NCBI GenBank assembly: GCA_944325315.1
Contig: CALVAA010000007.1
Location: 41,565-105,564 of the forward strand
Reading direction: 5' to 3'
Length of the DNA: 64,000 bases
DNA from: Candidatus Gastranaerophilales bacterium
GTDB lineage: Bacteria; Cyanobacteriota; Vampirovibrionia; Gastranaerophilales; Gastranaerophilaceae
Shown: one piece after another, positions 17,771 to 26,534 of the stretch
Layout of the letters: each line of letters begins with the position of its first letter
Numbering within the stretch: position 1 is the stretch's first letter
Position numbers and translations under genes: made by a program
The notes under the pieces: model-generated
What the model saw: the letters and a program-made list of their open reading frames with translations, nothing else
Told to the model about the DNA's origin: nothing
Databases searched by the model: none

Positions 17771-18814
17771 ATGATTGATGACGAAATTAAAAAAAATCTT
17801 TCAAAATGTTCAAGATGTGCTCTTTGTGTGCAAAATTGTCCGATATATGATATTACAAAAAACGAAAATAATACCGCACGAGGTCTTGTGTGCAAACTTT
17901 TGGGTTATCAAAAAGGCTTGTTAAATGAAAAAGAAATAAGAAAAGATTTAAAAATATGTCTAAACTGTTCAAAATGTTTAAAAAATTGCCCTTCAGGGGT
18001 AGACACAACGGAAATTTTTGCATATAAGAATGCTGTTTTATCTCCATCAAAAATCAGTCAAAGACTTTTTTTAAAATTAAAACTTTTGCCTTTAAAGGTG
18101 CTTTATTTTTTAAATTTTTTCAAAAACACCAATATAAAAACTAAAAAAAAATCCATTGTATATTTTAAAGGCTGCGTTGCAAAAGCACAACATAAAAAAA
18201 CTTTTTTGGATAATTTATTCTATAATCCCGGCTTTTCTTGCTGTGCTTTACCGTATTTAGCCGGAGGTGATATTAAAAATTATGAAAAAGCTAAAAATAA
18301 AAATATTGAGCTTATTAAAAAATCAAATTGTGTTGTATTTGACTGTGCAACCTGCAAAAACTGCGTTTCTTCCTACTTTGGGCTTGAGGATGAAAACAGG
18401 GATAAGCTTGTCTTTTTTGTTGAATTACTAAAAAATAAAAAATATAAACTGAAACAAACTTCAAAATATATAAAAAAAACAGTGGTCTTTCATAAACCCT
18501 GCCATTTAGATAAAGAAGATTTTAATAATATTGAAAATTTTTTAAAAAATATTGAAGGAATAAACTATAAACGCTTGAATAATATTGATTCTTGCTGCGG
18601 TTTTGGAGGCAGTTATTTTATATTTCATCCCATTATTGCGTTAAAAATTGCATTTAAAAAGGCAAATACAATAAAGGAATCTAAAGCTGATTTAATATTA
18701 ACTGCATGTCCCTCTTGCGTTTTGGGCATTAGAACCGGACAAATTTTTTCTTTCGGTTTAGGTAAAACACTGGAATTAAGAGATTTTATAAATAATGAAT
18801 TAATTGAAGTTTAA
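17771..18814 (+). CDS. Fe-S oxidoreductase with two 4Fe-4S clusters and CCG domains (GlcF/LutA-like)
   Basis: Residues 13-23 (CSRCALCVQNC) and 63-73 (CLNCSKCLKNC) hold two 4Fe-4S clusters. Two cysteine-rich CCG-type domains follow, the first around KGCVAKAQHK and SCCALPYLAGG and the second around CHLDK, DSCCGFGG and ACPSC. This is the layout of glycolate oxidase GlcF and lactate-utilisation proteins, which pass electrons from a flavin dehydrogenase. No flavin subunit is adjacent, but two alcohol dehydrogenases are divergent. TATACT at 17758-17763 ends 7 nt before the ATG and there is no ribosome site, so the mRNA is probably leaderless. The 3' end overlaps the convergent TPR gene by 4 nt. Confidence 0.9.
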   Translation: MIDDEIKKNLSKCSRCALCVQNCPIYDITKNENNTARGLVCKLLGYQKGLLNEKEIRKDLKICLNCSKCLKNCPSGVDTTEIFAYKNAVLSPSKISQRLFLKLKLLPLKVLYFLNFFKNTNIKTKKKSIVYFKGCVAKAQHKKTFLDNLFYNPGFSCCALPYLAGGDIKNYEKAKNKNIELIKKSNCVVFDCATCKNCVSSYFGLEDENRDKLVFFVELLKNKKYKLKQTSKYIKKTVVFHKPCHLDKEDFNNIENFLKNIEGINYKRLNNIDSCCGFGGSYFIFHPIIALKIAFKKANTIKESKADLILTACPSCVLGIRTGQIFSFGLGKTLELRDFINNELIEV

Positions 18815-19413
18815 ATTAATTTTTCATAAGTTTCGAGAATTTTTTTGGCTTGCCTTGGCTTGTTAAGCTCTTTATAACAGTATGCAAGGTTATAGTAGTA
18901 ATCTTTGTTTGTATTGTCAAGTTCAAGTGCTTTAATTAAATTCTTTTTTGCTCCCAGGTAATTTTTAAGTTTTATTTGGCAGCAAGCCAGATTATAGTAT
19001 GCGGGAGAAAAAGTTTTGTTGTATTTTATTGCAAGTTCAAAGTTGTTAGAAGCTAAAAGATATGACTTTTTGGAGGCAAAAATGCAACCTAAATTGTAAT
19101 AAGCTTTATAATAGCGGTAGTTTTTATCAAGAGCTTTATTTAAATTTTTTATTGCCGTGTTATCATCTTTGTTTTCCTGGGCTATATTTGACAATATTAG
19201 AAAAACTTCTTCGTTTTTATCATTTGGACTTAAATTATCGAGCAATTTAAACGCTTCTGCGTAGTTGCCTGTAGTATACAGGGCAATTGCTTGTTGTTTT
19301 ATATCTTCAATGTTGCTATTTTCATTAGAAAGTGCTATATTAACATTGAAAAATAAACAGAACACAAAAAAAGTCAGAATTTTTTTTGTAAGTTTTATAT
19401 TTTTTCTAAACAA
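18811..19413 (-). CDS. Exported TPR-repeat protein
   Basis: I start this gene at a TTG (19411-19413): GGGGATAA lies just upstream and the product then opens with an ideal signal peptide (MFRKNIKLTKKILTFFVFCL, cleaved after about residue 28). An upstream ATG at 19491 is in frame but sits on a -10-like TATACT and would bury the signal. The mature part has about four TPR units (for example YKAYYNLGCIFASKKSYLLA and YYYNLAYCYKELNKP). TPR arrays scaffold protein complexes; no partner is evident. It is divergent from the LCP gene at 19538. Confidence 0.83.
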   Translation of the reverse strand: MFRKNIKLTKKILTFFVFCLFFNVNIALSNENSNIEDIKQQAIALYTTGNYAEAFKLLDNLSPNDKNEEVFLILSNIAQENKDDNTAIKNLNKALDKNYRYYKAYYNLGCIFASKKSYLLASNNFELAIKYNKTFSPAYYNLACCQIKLKNYLGAKKNLIKALELDNTNKDYYYNLAYCYKELNKPRQAKKILETYEKLI

Positions 19414-19537
19414 AATTATCCCCAATGCTTTATAACAGTATAATACACTAAAATTTTGAATTTGTGTATAAGTTAATATTAAATTTGCCATTTTTTCGTA
19501 GTATAATTTTAATGTAATTAATTTATCGGTAACAAAA

Positions 19538-20827
19538 ATGAACAGTAGCCTCGAAGATAGAATTCAAATATATAGAATACCAATCAAACCACAATACAGA
19601 AGACGTCGTCGCCCCAAAAAAAATAATAACAATTTTGCAAAATTTTTGTTTTTATTGGCGCTTGTTTTTTTTGGTGTATTCTGGTTTTTAAACGAAAATG
19701 TAAATACCGATTCTGCGATTGTTCAGACTGATAAAGCTCATCATTCTCCTATTGATTTGAGTTTTAATTTTTCTCCGAGAACTCAAAATATTCTTTTAAT
19801 GGGGGTGGATGTCGCAACAAATTCACAACATCCCTTCAAAGGGAATCGTTCTGATACAATGCTTTTAATCAGCATTGCACCATACGGTAAAAACGTAAAC
19901 GTAATTTCTATCCCGAGAGATTCAAAGGTTTACCTTGCGGGAAAAAACAAGGTAGATAAAATCAACCATGCTTTTGCTTTTGGAGGTGCGAAACTTGCAG
20001 TTAAAACGGTTGAAGAGACTTTTGGTGTTAAAATACATAACTATCTTGCAATTTCAAATGCAGGCGTAATAAAAATGATTGATGTGCTCGGGGGGTTGCC
20101 TATATATATTGAAAAAAACATGAAATATGATGATTATAGCGGTAATTTGCACATTAATTTAAAACAAGGAGACCATATTTTATCGGGTAAGCAAGTTGAA
20201 GGGTATTTAAGATTCAGACATGATTCTTATGGCGATATAGGCAGAATCAGAAGGCAACAATGGTTCTTTAATGCACTCCTTGCTCGACTTAAAGACCCTA
20301 CGGTTGTAGTTAAACTGCCGGAATTATTAAAAATTTTGCCTGAATATGTTCAAACGGACTTGTCTGCTTACGATATGGCAAAATATTTAGGAATGGCAAA
20401 AAATATTGATACTTCTACTATTCAAATTGCAACCATTCCAGGAGCTCCTTCTACAAAAGGTATAATAAGTTATTGGATAATTGATCCTATAAAAACGCAA
20501 GATTTAATAAATAAGATGGTCTACAGAAACAAAACAAACATAGGACCCGGTGATTTATCCATAGGAATACTTTATGCAGATTCAGAGGCTGATAGTGCAA
20601 ATGTTTTAAAACAAGAGCTTGAAGCAAAAGGAGCTGTTGTAAAAATGAAGACTTCTAATTCTCTTGCGAAAGACTACATCGCAATTCATAATTTGGATAT
20701 TGCAGGCGAAGCATTAAGTGAATTAAAAAAGACTATTCCCGAAATTAAAGATAAGCATACAATATATGATCCTGTTGGGATAAACCGTACCGGCCGTGAT
20801 TTAACAATTGTTATTTCAGGACTTTAA
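19538..20827 (+). CDS. LytR-CpsA-Psr (LCP) family phosphotransferase with LytR_C domain
   Basis: LCP enzymes move wall polymers from undecaprenyl-linked carriers onto peptidoglycan. A cytoplasmic basic head (RRRRRPKKNNNN) and one TM helix (~33-50) put the enzyme outside the membrane. Core motifs are RSDTMLLISI, SIPRDSKV, KINHAFAFGG and the Arg-rich GYLRFRHDSYGDIGRIRRQQ, all for lipid-pyrophosphate binding. Residues ~340-429 form the LytR_C domain (GILYADSEADSANVLKQELE). It links functionally with UppS, UppP and the GT-C enzymes in this window, which act on the same lipid carrier. Confidence 0.94.
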   Translation: MNSSLEDRIQIYRIPIKPQYRRRRRPKKNNNNFAKFLFLLALVFFGVFWFLNENVNTDSAIVQTDKAHHSPIDLSFNFSPRTQNILLMGVDVATNSQHPFKGNRSDTMLLISIAPYGKNVNVISIPRDSKVYLAGKNKVDKINHAFAFGGAKLAVKTVEETFGVKIHNYLAISNAGVIKMIDVLGGLPIYIEKNMKYDDYSGNLHINLKQGDHILSGKQVEGYLRFRHDSYGDIGRIRRQQWFFNALLARLKDPTVVVKLPELLKILPEYVQTDLSAYDMAKYLGMAKNIDTSTIQIATIPGAPSTKGIISYWIIDPIKTQDLINKMVYRNKTNIGPGDLSIGILYADSEADSANVLKQELEAKGAVVKMKTSNSLAKDYIAIHNLDIAGEALSELKKTIPEIKDKHTIYDPVGINRTGRDLTIVISGL

Positions 20828-20908
20828 AAATACATTGTTTATACTATAAAAATTTCTTTCAAACTGTTCTTACGGTTGATTTAATAAATTGCTTTCTATT
20901 GCAAAATC

Positions 20909-21106
20909 ATGATTATGATATGTAATAAAAATGAGAAATGTCTTTTGAATTTTATTGCCGGTTACAAAGAAAATTCCGGCAAAGATGATTTAATGAAATT
21001 AATATTAGATTTTGGCATAAAAATTGATTTCAAAAATCATAACTCGGTATATCAGATAATTGATGAACTTAATTATGGTGAATATTTTTCAAGGCGTAGT
21101 TTATAA
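20909..21106 (+). CDS. Small hypothetical protein upstream of CHASE2-GGDEF
   Basis: This is a 65-aa acidic/aromatic reading frame with no recognised domain. The evidence for a gene is positional: its TAA stop shares a base with the ATG of the CHASE2-GGDEF gene (TAATG at 21104-21108), a typical coupling junction, and it fills the gap after the LCP gene. Against it, no ribosome site precedes the ATG. If it is real, it may set translation of the cyclase. Confidence 0.45.
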   Translation: MIMICNKNEKCLLNFIAGYKENSGKDDLMKLILDFGIKIDFKNHNSVYQIIDELNYGEYFSRRSL

Positions 21107-22893
21107 TGACAAAAGAAGGTAAAAAAAGGTTAATATATGCTGTTTATACGCTCATTGTAATCACTTTATTCGGATGTTTAGTGTGGCTTGGACACTTTGT
21201 TTCGTTTCAAAATTTTATAAACACAATTGAACAAAGTACATTTGACAGAAGGCAAAAAGTTATTGCAAAATACAAAACAGCAAATAAAGATTTTGTAATA
21301 ATATCTGTTGATGACCAAGCATATGAGTATGTTATGGACAAATACGGCGAATGGCCCGTATCAAGAAAAATTTGGAGTGAAGTTATAAATTTTGTCGAAA
21401 AAGCAGGTCCAAAGTCCATTGTTTTTGATTTAATTTTTGCAAAACCAAATCTAAAAGATATTGCTTCGGATGAAGCTCTGATTAATTCCGTTAAAAATAA
21501 CAACAATGTTTATCTTTCAATGAATTTTGATAATTATTCAGATGAGATAAGGAAGTCTTCAATACTTGATGATAAATTAAAATTAAAAATCAAAGAAGGC
21601 AGTCTTATAGATAATCCCTTTGTTACATTTATAAATTCAAGAGTGATAATGAAAGAATTGATGGATGTGACGGATAATATAGGGATAATAAATATTACAA
21701 GAGATAATGACGGCATAATTAGAAACACCACTCCCATTTTTAAATATAAGGGTGATTATTATCCAAACCTCACTTTAAAAGTGGCTATGGACTTATTAAA
21801 TAAAGATGAAGTTTCAATTAAAAACAACCGCATTGTAATTGACGAAAAACACTCAATACCATTAGATGCTACTCAAAGGACAATACTAAATTGGTATGGA
21901 AAAAGCGGAACATACAAACACATTTCTCTTTGGCAGGTATTAAAAGCAATTAAAAATAATGACAGTGCTTTTTTTGATAATAATTTTAAAAATAAAGTAG
22001 TATATATAGGAACAACAGCAACAAGCTTATCTGACATTAAAAGCACCCCGATTGAATCACACCTTGCAGGAGTTGAACTGCATACAACATTTTTAAATAA
22101 TATTTTTGATAATAATTTTATAAAAAAAGTTCCCGTAGAAATTGACTTTTTAATTTCAATTTTACTTTGTCTTTTGGTAGGGTATTTTGTTTTAAAAATA
22201 CATTCTGTTTTAAAAACTTTTGTTTTCTTGTTTGTATCATTGACTTTTTATATAATAATCAGCACTATTTTAATGGCAAAATACAATATTTGGATATCAA
22301 TCGTATTGCCCTGCATGAGTACAATTGCAACTTTTGTTTTGGTTTATTGCGAAAAATATCTTTTAAAAGTAAAAGACTATGAACAAACATATAAGCTTGC
22401 GGTTACTGATGGTTTAACCCAGCTTTATAATCACAGATATTTTCAAGAACAAATGATTCTTAATACAAACAATTTTAAAAGGTATGGAAGTGTTTTTTCT
22501 TTAATTTTAATAGACATAGATTTTTTCAAAAAATTTAACGACACATACGGACACCAATCCGGAGACTGTGTTTTAAAACAGGTTGCCTCAATATTAAAAA
22601 GACAGTCAAGAACAACGGATATTGTTTGCAGGTATGGCGGAGAAGAAATGTCTATAATTTTAACAAATACAAATAAAAAAGAGGCAGAAATTACTGCAAA
22701 CAAAATATGCAATGCCGTAAGAAACAATAAGTTTATTCTTGCAAATGGTGAAAAAGTAAATGTTACAATAAGCGTCGGCGTTGCAACAGCCGGAGTTGAC
22801 GGTGATATGCCTCAAGAGATTATTGAGTATTCAGATAAATGTTTATACAAAGCAAAAGAATCCGGAAGAAACCAAGTTGTATCTTTAGTTTAG
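21106..22893 (+). CDS. CHASE2 sensor-diguanylate cyclase (GGEEM variant)
   Basis: The N-terminal TM (~10-30) is followed by an extracytoplasmic CHASE2 domain (~35-330), three TM helices (~345-425) and a GGDEF domain (~430-595). CHASE2 is usually found before adenylyl cyclase or GGDEF outputs, with this three-helix bundle. The cyclase shows DGLTQLYNHRYFQ, DIDFFKKFNDTYGHQSGD, an RTTD inhibitory site and the signature GGEEM, in which the usual Phe is Met; the catalytic Glu is present, so activity is likely. The ligand of CHASE2 is unknown. It is convergent with the XRE gene. Confidence 0.92.
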   Translation: MTKEGKKRLIYAVYTLIVITLFGCLVWLGHFVSFQNFINTIEQSTFDRRQKVIAKYKTANKDFVIISVDDQAYEYVMDKYGEWPVSRKIWSEVINFVEKAGPKSIVFDLIFAKPNLKDIASDEALINSVKNNNNVYLSMNFDNYSDEIRKSSILDDKLKLKIKEGSLIDNPFVTFINSRVIMKELMDVTDNIGIINITRDNDGIIRNTTPIFKYKGDYYPNLTLKVAMDLLNKDEVSIKNNRIVIDEKHSIPLDATQRTILNWYGKSGTYKHISLWQVLKAIKNNDSAFFDNNFKNKVVYIGTTATSLSDIKSTPIESHLAGVELHTTFLNNIFDNNFIKKVPVEIDFLISILLCLLVGYFVLKIHSVLKTFVFLFVSLTFYIIISTILMAKYNIWISIVLPCMSTIATFVLVYCEKYLLKVKDYEQTYKLAVTDGLTQLYNHRYFQEQMILNTNNFKRYGSVFSLILIDIDFFKKFNDTYGHQSGDCVLKQVASILKRQSRTTDIVCRYGGEEMSIILTNTNKKEAEITANKICNAVRNNKFILANGEKVNVTISVGVATAGVDGDMPQEIIEYSDKCLYKAKESGRNQVVSLV

Positions 22894-22900
22894 AATTAAT

Positions 22901-23332
22901 CTAATCATTTAATTGAAAAGGACATTTGCTGCAACGTGCTTTTGGATGAAGCACAAGGTTGTCTTCTAAATCATAAAGTTTTGCTATTCTTGTTATTAAT
23001 TTTTCATTACAAACCGGACAATTAACAGTAAAGTTGGGATTGTTTCTATTTAAAAGAATTTTTTCTTTTATTTGATCTTTTATCGATTTTTCTGTTTGGT
23101 TGTAATCTACTTTAATTTCATATTGTTTTATTTCTTTGTTATCAACTTTTAGTCCTTTTGCAAGTTTTTGTCTTGTTGTTGTTGCCAAAAAAAGGTCAAT
23201 TCCTTGTTCTATTGACTGAATTTCGTCAACAGACAGACTTGATAAATTTGAAAGCTCGTTTTGGGTCAAATTAAGCTTTTCTCTTGTTTTTATAACAAAT
23301 TCAGCAAGAGATGAATATTTTTTCTTATGCAT
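22901..23332 (-). CDS. XRE-type HTH protein with C-terminal zinc ribbon
   Basis: Residues ~10-65 form an XRE-type helix-turn-helix (LNLTQNELSNLSSLSVDEIQ, then IEQGIDLFLATTTRQKLAKG). Residues 105-137 form a zinc ribbon with C105/C108 (CPVC) and C134/C137 (CSKC). The two domains together suggest a DNA-binding regulator with a structural or sensing metal. The gene overlaps the 3' end of secF by 8 nt and is the last member of a secD-secF-XRE transcript, an arrangement I do not know from well-studied bacteria. Confidence 0.8.
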   Translation of the reverse strand: MHKKKYSSLAEFVIKTREKLNLTQNELSNLSSLSVDEIQSIEQGIDLFLATTTRQKLAKGLKVDNKEIKQYEIKVDYNQTEKSIKDQIKEKILLNRNNPNFTVNCPVCNEKLITRIAKLYDLEDNLVLHPKARCSKCPFQLND

Positions 23333-24299
23333 TCTTTTTAGCCAAATGTTCTTTTACTATGGATAATACCGGTCCTGCCGTAAAAATTGATGAATATGCT
23401 CCTGCAATAACCCCTATAATGATTGCAAGAACAAAATCTTTAATAGTAGAACCGCCAAACAGATACAGAGCAAAAAGTGTGAATAGCGTTGTTGCTGATG
23501 TATTTATTGAACGGGCAAACGTTTGGTTTATCGATGCATTTATAATTTCATCAGATGTATGTTTTTTTGCCAAAAAACGCATATTTTCTCTGATTCTATC
23601 AAAAACTACAATTGTGTCATTAATTGAATAGCCGATAATTGTTAGAACAGCGGTAATAAACAAGCTATCAATGGTTGTGTCGAAAAATATGCCTTTGATT
23701 GCAAAAATACCGACAACAACTATCGTATCTTGAAAAAGCGTCAATAGGGCAATCCATCCGTATTCCGGCTTGAACCTGAATGATATATATATAACCATCA
23801 AAACAAATGCAATAGCCAAGGCGGTCATCGTGTTTCTTAAAAGCTCAGATCCCAAAGTAGGCCCTACCGAGTTTACTGCGAGTAACTGAGCATTTTTAAA
23901 ATCCTTTGTTATGATATTTGTAATTTCTCCTGCTTTATCTTTGCTTTCTTTGTCTCCAAGAAAACTTGTCCTGATTGATATAAGGTTGCTAATGTTTTTA
24001 TCTGATGTTTGAAAAGTTGTCTGAATAACGGGATTTTTAACGCCGTTTTTTTCTAAGTCGCCTCTTAATTTTGCTATATCGTCTGTTTCAAGCTTTTTAT
24101 CTATACTATATTGCAAAATTGTCCCGCCCGTAAAATCTATACCGAGTTTTAAAGGTGAGTGGTTAGGCTGTGTTGCCATTAAGTAAATTATTGCTGCAAT
24201 GCACGGTATTAGAAACAATGTTGTCAGAGTCAGCCAAAAATATCTGTATTTAACAATATCAATTTTATATTTGTTTTTTATCAAATTCGTATTTGCCAT
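23325..24299 (-). CDS. secF: Protein translocase subunit SecF
   Basis: SecF works with SecD to pull exported proteins through SecYEG with the proton-motive force. Marks include GIDFTGGTILQYSI near the N-terminus, the first periplasmic domain (~45-150), SVGPTLGSELLRNT before TM2, GYSINDTIVVFDRIREN in the membrane domain and SINTSATTLFTL. Length is 324 aa. AGGAG precedes the ATG, 21 nt after secD. The order secD-secF is conserved. Confidence 0.96.
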   Translation of the reverse strand: MANTNLIKNKYKIDIVKYRYFWLTLTTLFLIPCIAAIIYLMATQPNHSPLKLGIDFTGGTILQYSIDKKLETDDIAKLRGDLEKNGVKNPVIQTTFQTSDKNISNLISIRTSFLGDKESKDKAGEITNIITKDFKNAQLLAVNSVGPTLGSELLRNTMTALAIAFVLMVIYISFRFKPEYGWIALLTLFQDTIVVVGIFAIKGIFFDTTIDSLFITAVLTIIGYSINDTIVVFDRIRENMRFLAKKHTSDEIINASINQTFARSINTSATTLFTLFALYLFGGSTIKDFVLAIIIGVIAGAYSSIFTAGPVLSIVKEHLAKKNA

Positions 24300-24320
24300 T
24301 TTAAAGTCTCCTAAATATTG

Positions 24321-25634
24321 TTAGTCCAAAACGCCGAATTTTGCTTTTTCACGTTTTGTTTCCTGAGCTTGGTATGTGTTTTCGATTTCTTCTTTTTTCA
24401 GACCAAAAAGCTGAGGGTATTTTAATTCGCTAGAGCCGAATATTAAGTGCATAAAGTTTTTGGTAACCGTAATTGCGCTGAACATAGATAAGCATACCCC
24501 GATTGTTAATGTAAGGGCAAAGCCTTTAACCATTGAAGCACCGAAGTGGTATAAAATTAAACAAGTCATAACTGTTGAAACGTTTGAATCAAATATGCTT
24601 GTAAATGCTCTGTCGAACCCGGAATTAATTGCGGTAAACAAAGTTCTTCCCATTCTCAGCTCTTCTTTTGTGCGTTCAAATATTAAAATATTAGCATCTA
24701 TCGCCATACCTATCGAAAGAATGAAACCTGCTATACCTGTAAGTGTAAGAGTAACAGGCACAAGTTTAAAGATTGCGAAGTTAATAAGAGCATATATTAT
24801 AAGGGCAAAACAAGATATTAATCCTAAAACTCTGTAATAACCTATCATGAATATCATAACTGCGGTTATACCAACAAAACCTGCAATTTTAGATTTATTT
24901 ATACTGTCTTGTCCTAAAGTAGGTCCGACCGATTCTTCTTGAATTATTTCAGCCCCTACAGGTAATGCACCTGCGTTTAACAAGTCAACCATTTCTTTTG
25001 CCTGTTCGTATTCAAAGCCTCCTTCGGCACCTCCTGTGATTTGGGCCTTTCCTCCGGAAATTTGTTCGTTTACCCTTGGTGCAGATTGTTCTTTTCCGTT
25101 GAAGAAAATTGCCATTTGTTTTCCTGTAAGTTCTTTTGTTAAATCGGAAAACTTTTTAGCACCTTCTAAATTAAACTCTAATTCGACAAGCCACTCGCCT
25201 GTTGCAGGAGCTGAGCCTACCAGTGCTTTTTTCAAGTCTTTTCCTGTAAGGCCGGTCGATTCCCAGGTGGTTGAACCGTCAAAGTTTTTTTTGGGTCTTT
25301 TGAATTCCAATTGGGCAGTTTGACCTATAAATTCTTTTGCCTTAGCTGTATCTGTAATATTTGGGATTTCAATCAACAGTCTTTTTGCTCCGACTCTTTG
25401 AACTATGGTTTCACCTACCCCCATGGCATTTACCCTGTTTTCAATGGCGTATTGAAGGCTATCCATAATTTCAGGTGTAATTTTCGGAACAGAATCAGAG
25501 GTTTGTGCTTCAAGCATAAGCCTTGAACCGCCAACTAAATCCAACCCAAGACTTGTAGGTTTTTTCCAAATAACATAAATGCTTGCAAAGGTGATTGCCA
25601 TAATAATCCAAAAAAGAATTAATTTGTTTTTCAT
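24321..25634 (-). CDS. secD: Protein translocase subunit SecD
   Basis: SecD is the partner of SecF. It shows the N-terminal TM, SLGLDLVGGSRLMLEA, the periplasmic P1 domain (reduced compared with E. coli), LNAGALPVGAEIIQEESVGP, TM helices with GMAIDANILIFERTKEELR and a charged C-terminal tail. At 437 aa it is of the short type found in cyanobacteria and Gram-positives rather than the ~615-aa E. coli form. GAGGAAT precedes the ATG, and the gene heads the secDF operon. Confidence 0.96.
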   Translation of the reverse strand: MKNKLILFWIIMAITFASIYVIWKKPTSLGLDLVGGSRLMLEAQTSDSVPKITPEIMDSLQYAIENRVNAMGVGETIVQRVGAKRLLIEIPNITDTAKAKEFIGQTAQLEFKRPKKNFDGSTTWESTGLTGKDLKKALVGSAPATGEWLVELEFNLEGAKKFSDLTKELTGKQMAIFFNGKEQSAPRVNEQISGGKAQITGGAEGGFEYEQAKEMVDLLNAGALPVGAEIIQEESVGPTLGQDSINKSKIAGFVGITAVMIFMIGYYRVLGLISCFALIIYALINFAIFKLVPVTLTLTGIAGFILSIGMAIDANILIFERTKEELRMGRTLFTAINSGFDRAFTSIFDSNVSTVMTCLILYHFGASMVKGFALTLTIGVCLSMFSAITVTKNFMHLIFGSSELKYPQLFGLKKEEIENTYQAQETKREKAKFGVLD

Positions 25635-25870
25635 TGGTATTCCTCAAAATGATAATATTTTTATCCAGATTATAACAAAAAAACAATTAAAAGTTAAATT
25701 AACGACAGGAGGGATTTATTTTTTTACATTTTTAAATAATGACTCTTTATTAATTTGTAAAGAAATGTATCATTATTTAAAGTTACAAGCTTTTTGTGTC
25801 GAAAATATAGTTATATTATAGTTTTAATATTTATTTACATTAAGTCAATTTGTCCGCTTTACTTGTTTTT
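25635..25870. other. Divergent intergenic region between secD and the small-protein operon
   Basis: This is a 236-nt AT-rich stretch holding promoters for both flanking transcripts. TATAGT/TATATT-like boxes occur near 25805-25825, a plausible -10 region for the plus-strand unit. I find no gene, repeat or strong hairpin, apart from the leader elements annotated immediately downstream. Confidence 0.4.
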
Positions 25871-25908
25871 ATTAAGGTAAGTGTCTCCTTAATGGAAACA
25901 AAAAGGAG
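25871..25908 (+). promoter_or_regulatory. Leader with two mutually exclusive hairpins over the ribosome site
   Basis: ATTAAGG (25871-25877) pairs perfectly with CCTTAAT (25887-25893) around a 9-nt loop. The same CTCCTT bases (25885-25890) are also an exact complement of the ribosome site AAGGAG (25903-25908) across a 12-nt loop. One fold frees the ribosome site and the other hides it, which is how translational switches and RNA thermometers are built. The start codon is a GTG at 25914. Confidence 0.5.
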
Positions 25909-25913
25909 TAACT

Positions 25914-26183
25914 GTGCAACAAGCAATTAGAGCAAATATTAAAAGATTAAAAACGTTTTTGAATTATTCCAAAAACTATCTTAAAAGAAATAATCCTTTT
26001 AAGATATTGCAAAAAGAGCTGGTTGCAGGCTTAAAGGATGCACTTTCCATTAATAAAAAAAGAAAGATGATAAAGTATAAACTTAAATATCAAATGCATC
26101 AGTTAAGCCAGATGGAAAAACTTATTGCTCAAAATAACGAGCATGTTTTTCTGAGAGGTAACAAATTTAACGAAATGAGATAA
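25914..26183 (+). CDS. Small basic hypothetical protein
   Basis: This 89-aa, Lys/Arg-rich, probably helical protein starts at GTG (25914) with AAAAGGAG six nt upstream. It has no cysteine pair, signal peptide or known motif. Its strong charge (KKRKMIKYKLKYQMHQ) suggests binding to nucleic acid or an acidic partner. It is followed after 2 nt by a coiled-coil protein, so the two are one operon and may form a complex. I do not recognise the family. Confidence 0.7.
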   Translation: MQQAIRANIKRLKTFLNYSKNYLKRNNPFKILQKELVAGLKDALSINKKRKMIKYKLKYQMHQLSQMEKLIAQNNEHVFLRGNKFNEMR

Positions 26184-26185
26184 GT

Positions 26186-26509
26186 ATGGGACTATTAGTT
26201 TCTCAATTCCAACTGGCACAAATAAATAACTACAGATCAGATCTTGAATATAAAATTAATCTTATTGCTTCAACAAAGTTGGATTTATCTGCCCAAATCA
26301 ATGATATTGTCGGCTTAGGGTCTGATATGGAACCGGACAGTCCTGAAATGAAGGCTTTAGAAAAGAAAAAAGAACGTCTGTATCAGGCAGAAAAAGCTCT
26401 TGATCAAAAATTACAAAGATATCAACAACAACTTGAAATGATAAACGCACAGGAACAATCGGTAAGACAAACAGCGCAGCAAGCTGTTCAACGTAGTTTC
26501 GGCGGATAA
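26186..26509 (+). CDS. Small coiled-coil hypothetical protein
   Basis: This 107-aa protein is predicted to be helical: Gln/Leu-rich heptads run through residues ~60-95 (LYQAEKALDQKLQRYQQQLE). The N-terminal region is LVSQFQLAQINNYRSDLEYK. The end is Gly-rich. It has no signal peptide or TM helix. The size and coiled-coil recall export chaperones such as FliJ/YscO, but that is only a resemblance of shape. It is co-transcribed with the basic protein just upstream. Confidence 0.68.
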   Translation: MGLLVSQFQLAQINNYRSDLEYKINLIASTKLDLSAQINDIVGLGSDMEPDSPEMKALEKKKERLYQAEKALDQKLQRYQQQLEMINAQEQSVRQTAQQAVQRSFGG

Positions 26510-26534
26510 TTTAACTTTATGTTATGATATTTAA

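Noticed and set aside
19414..19491. A 26-residue extension of the TPR protein
   Set aside because: It would hide a clear signal peptide. The TTG at 19413 has a GGGGA site upstream and fits better.
25579..25821. An 80-aa frame across the start of secD
   Set aside because: It overlaps the secD start in antisense, has no ribosome site and no motif, and is rich in the Lys/Ile/Phe codons expected by chance in AT-rich DNA.
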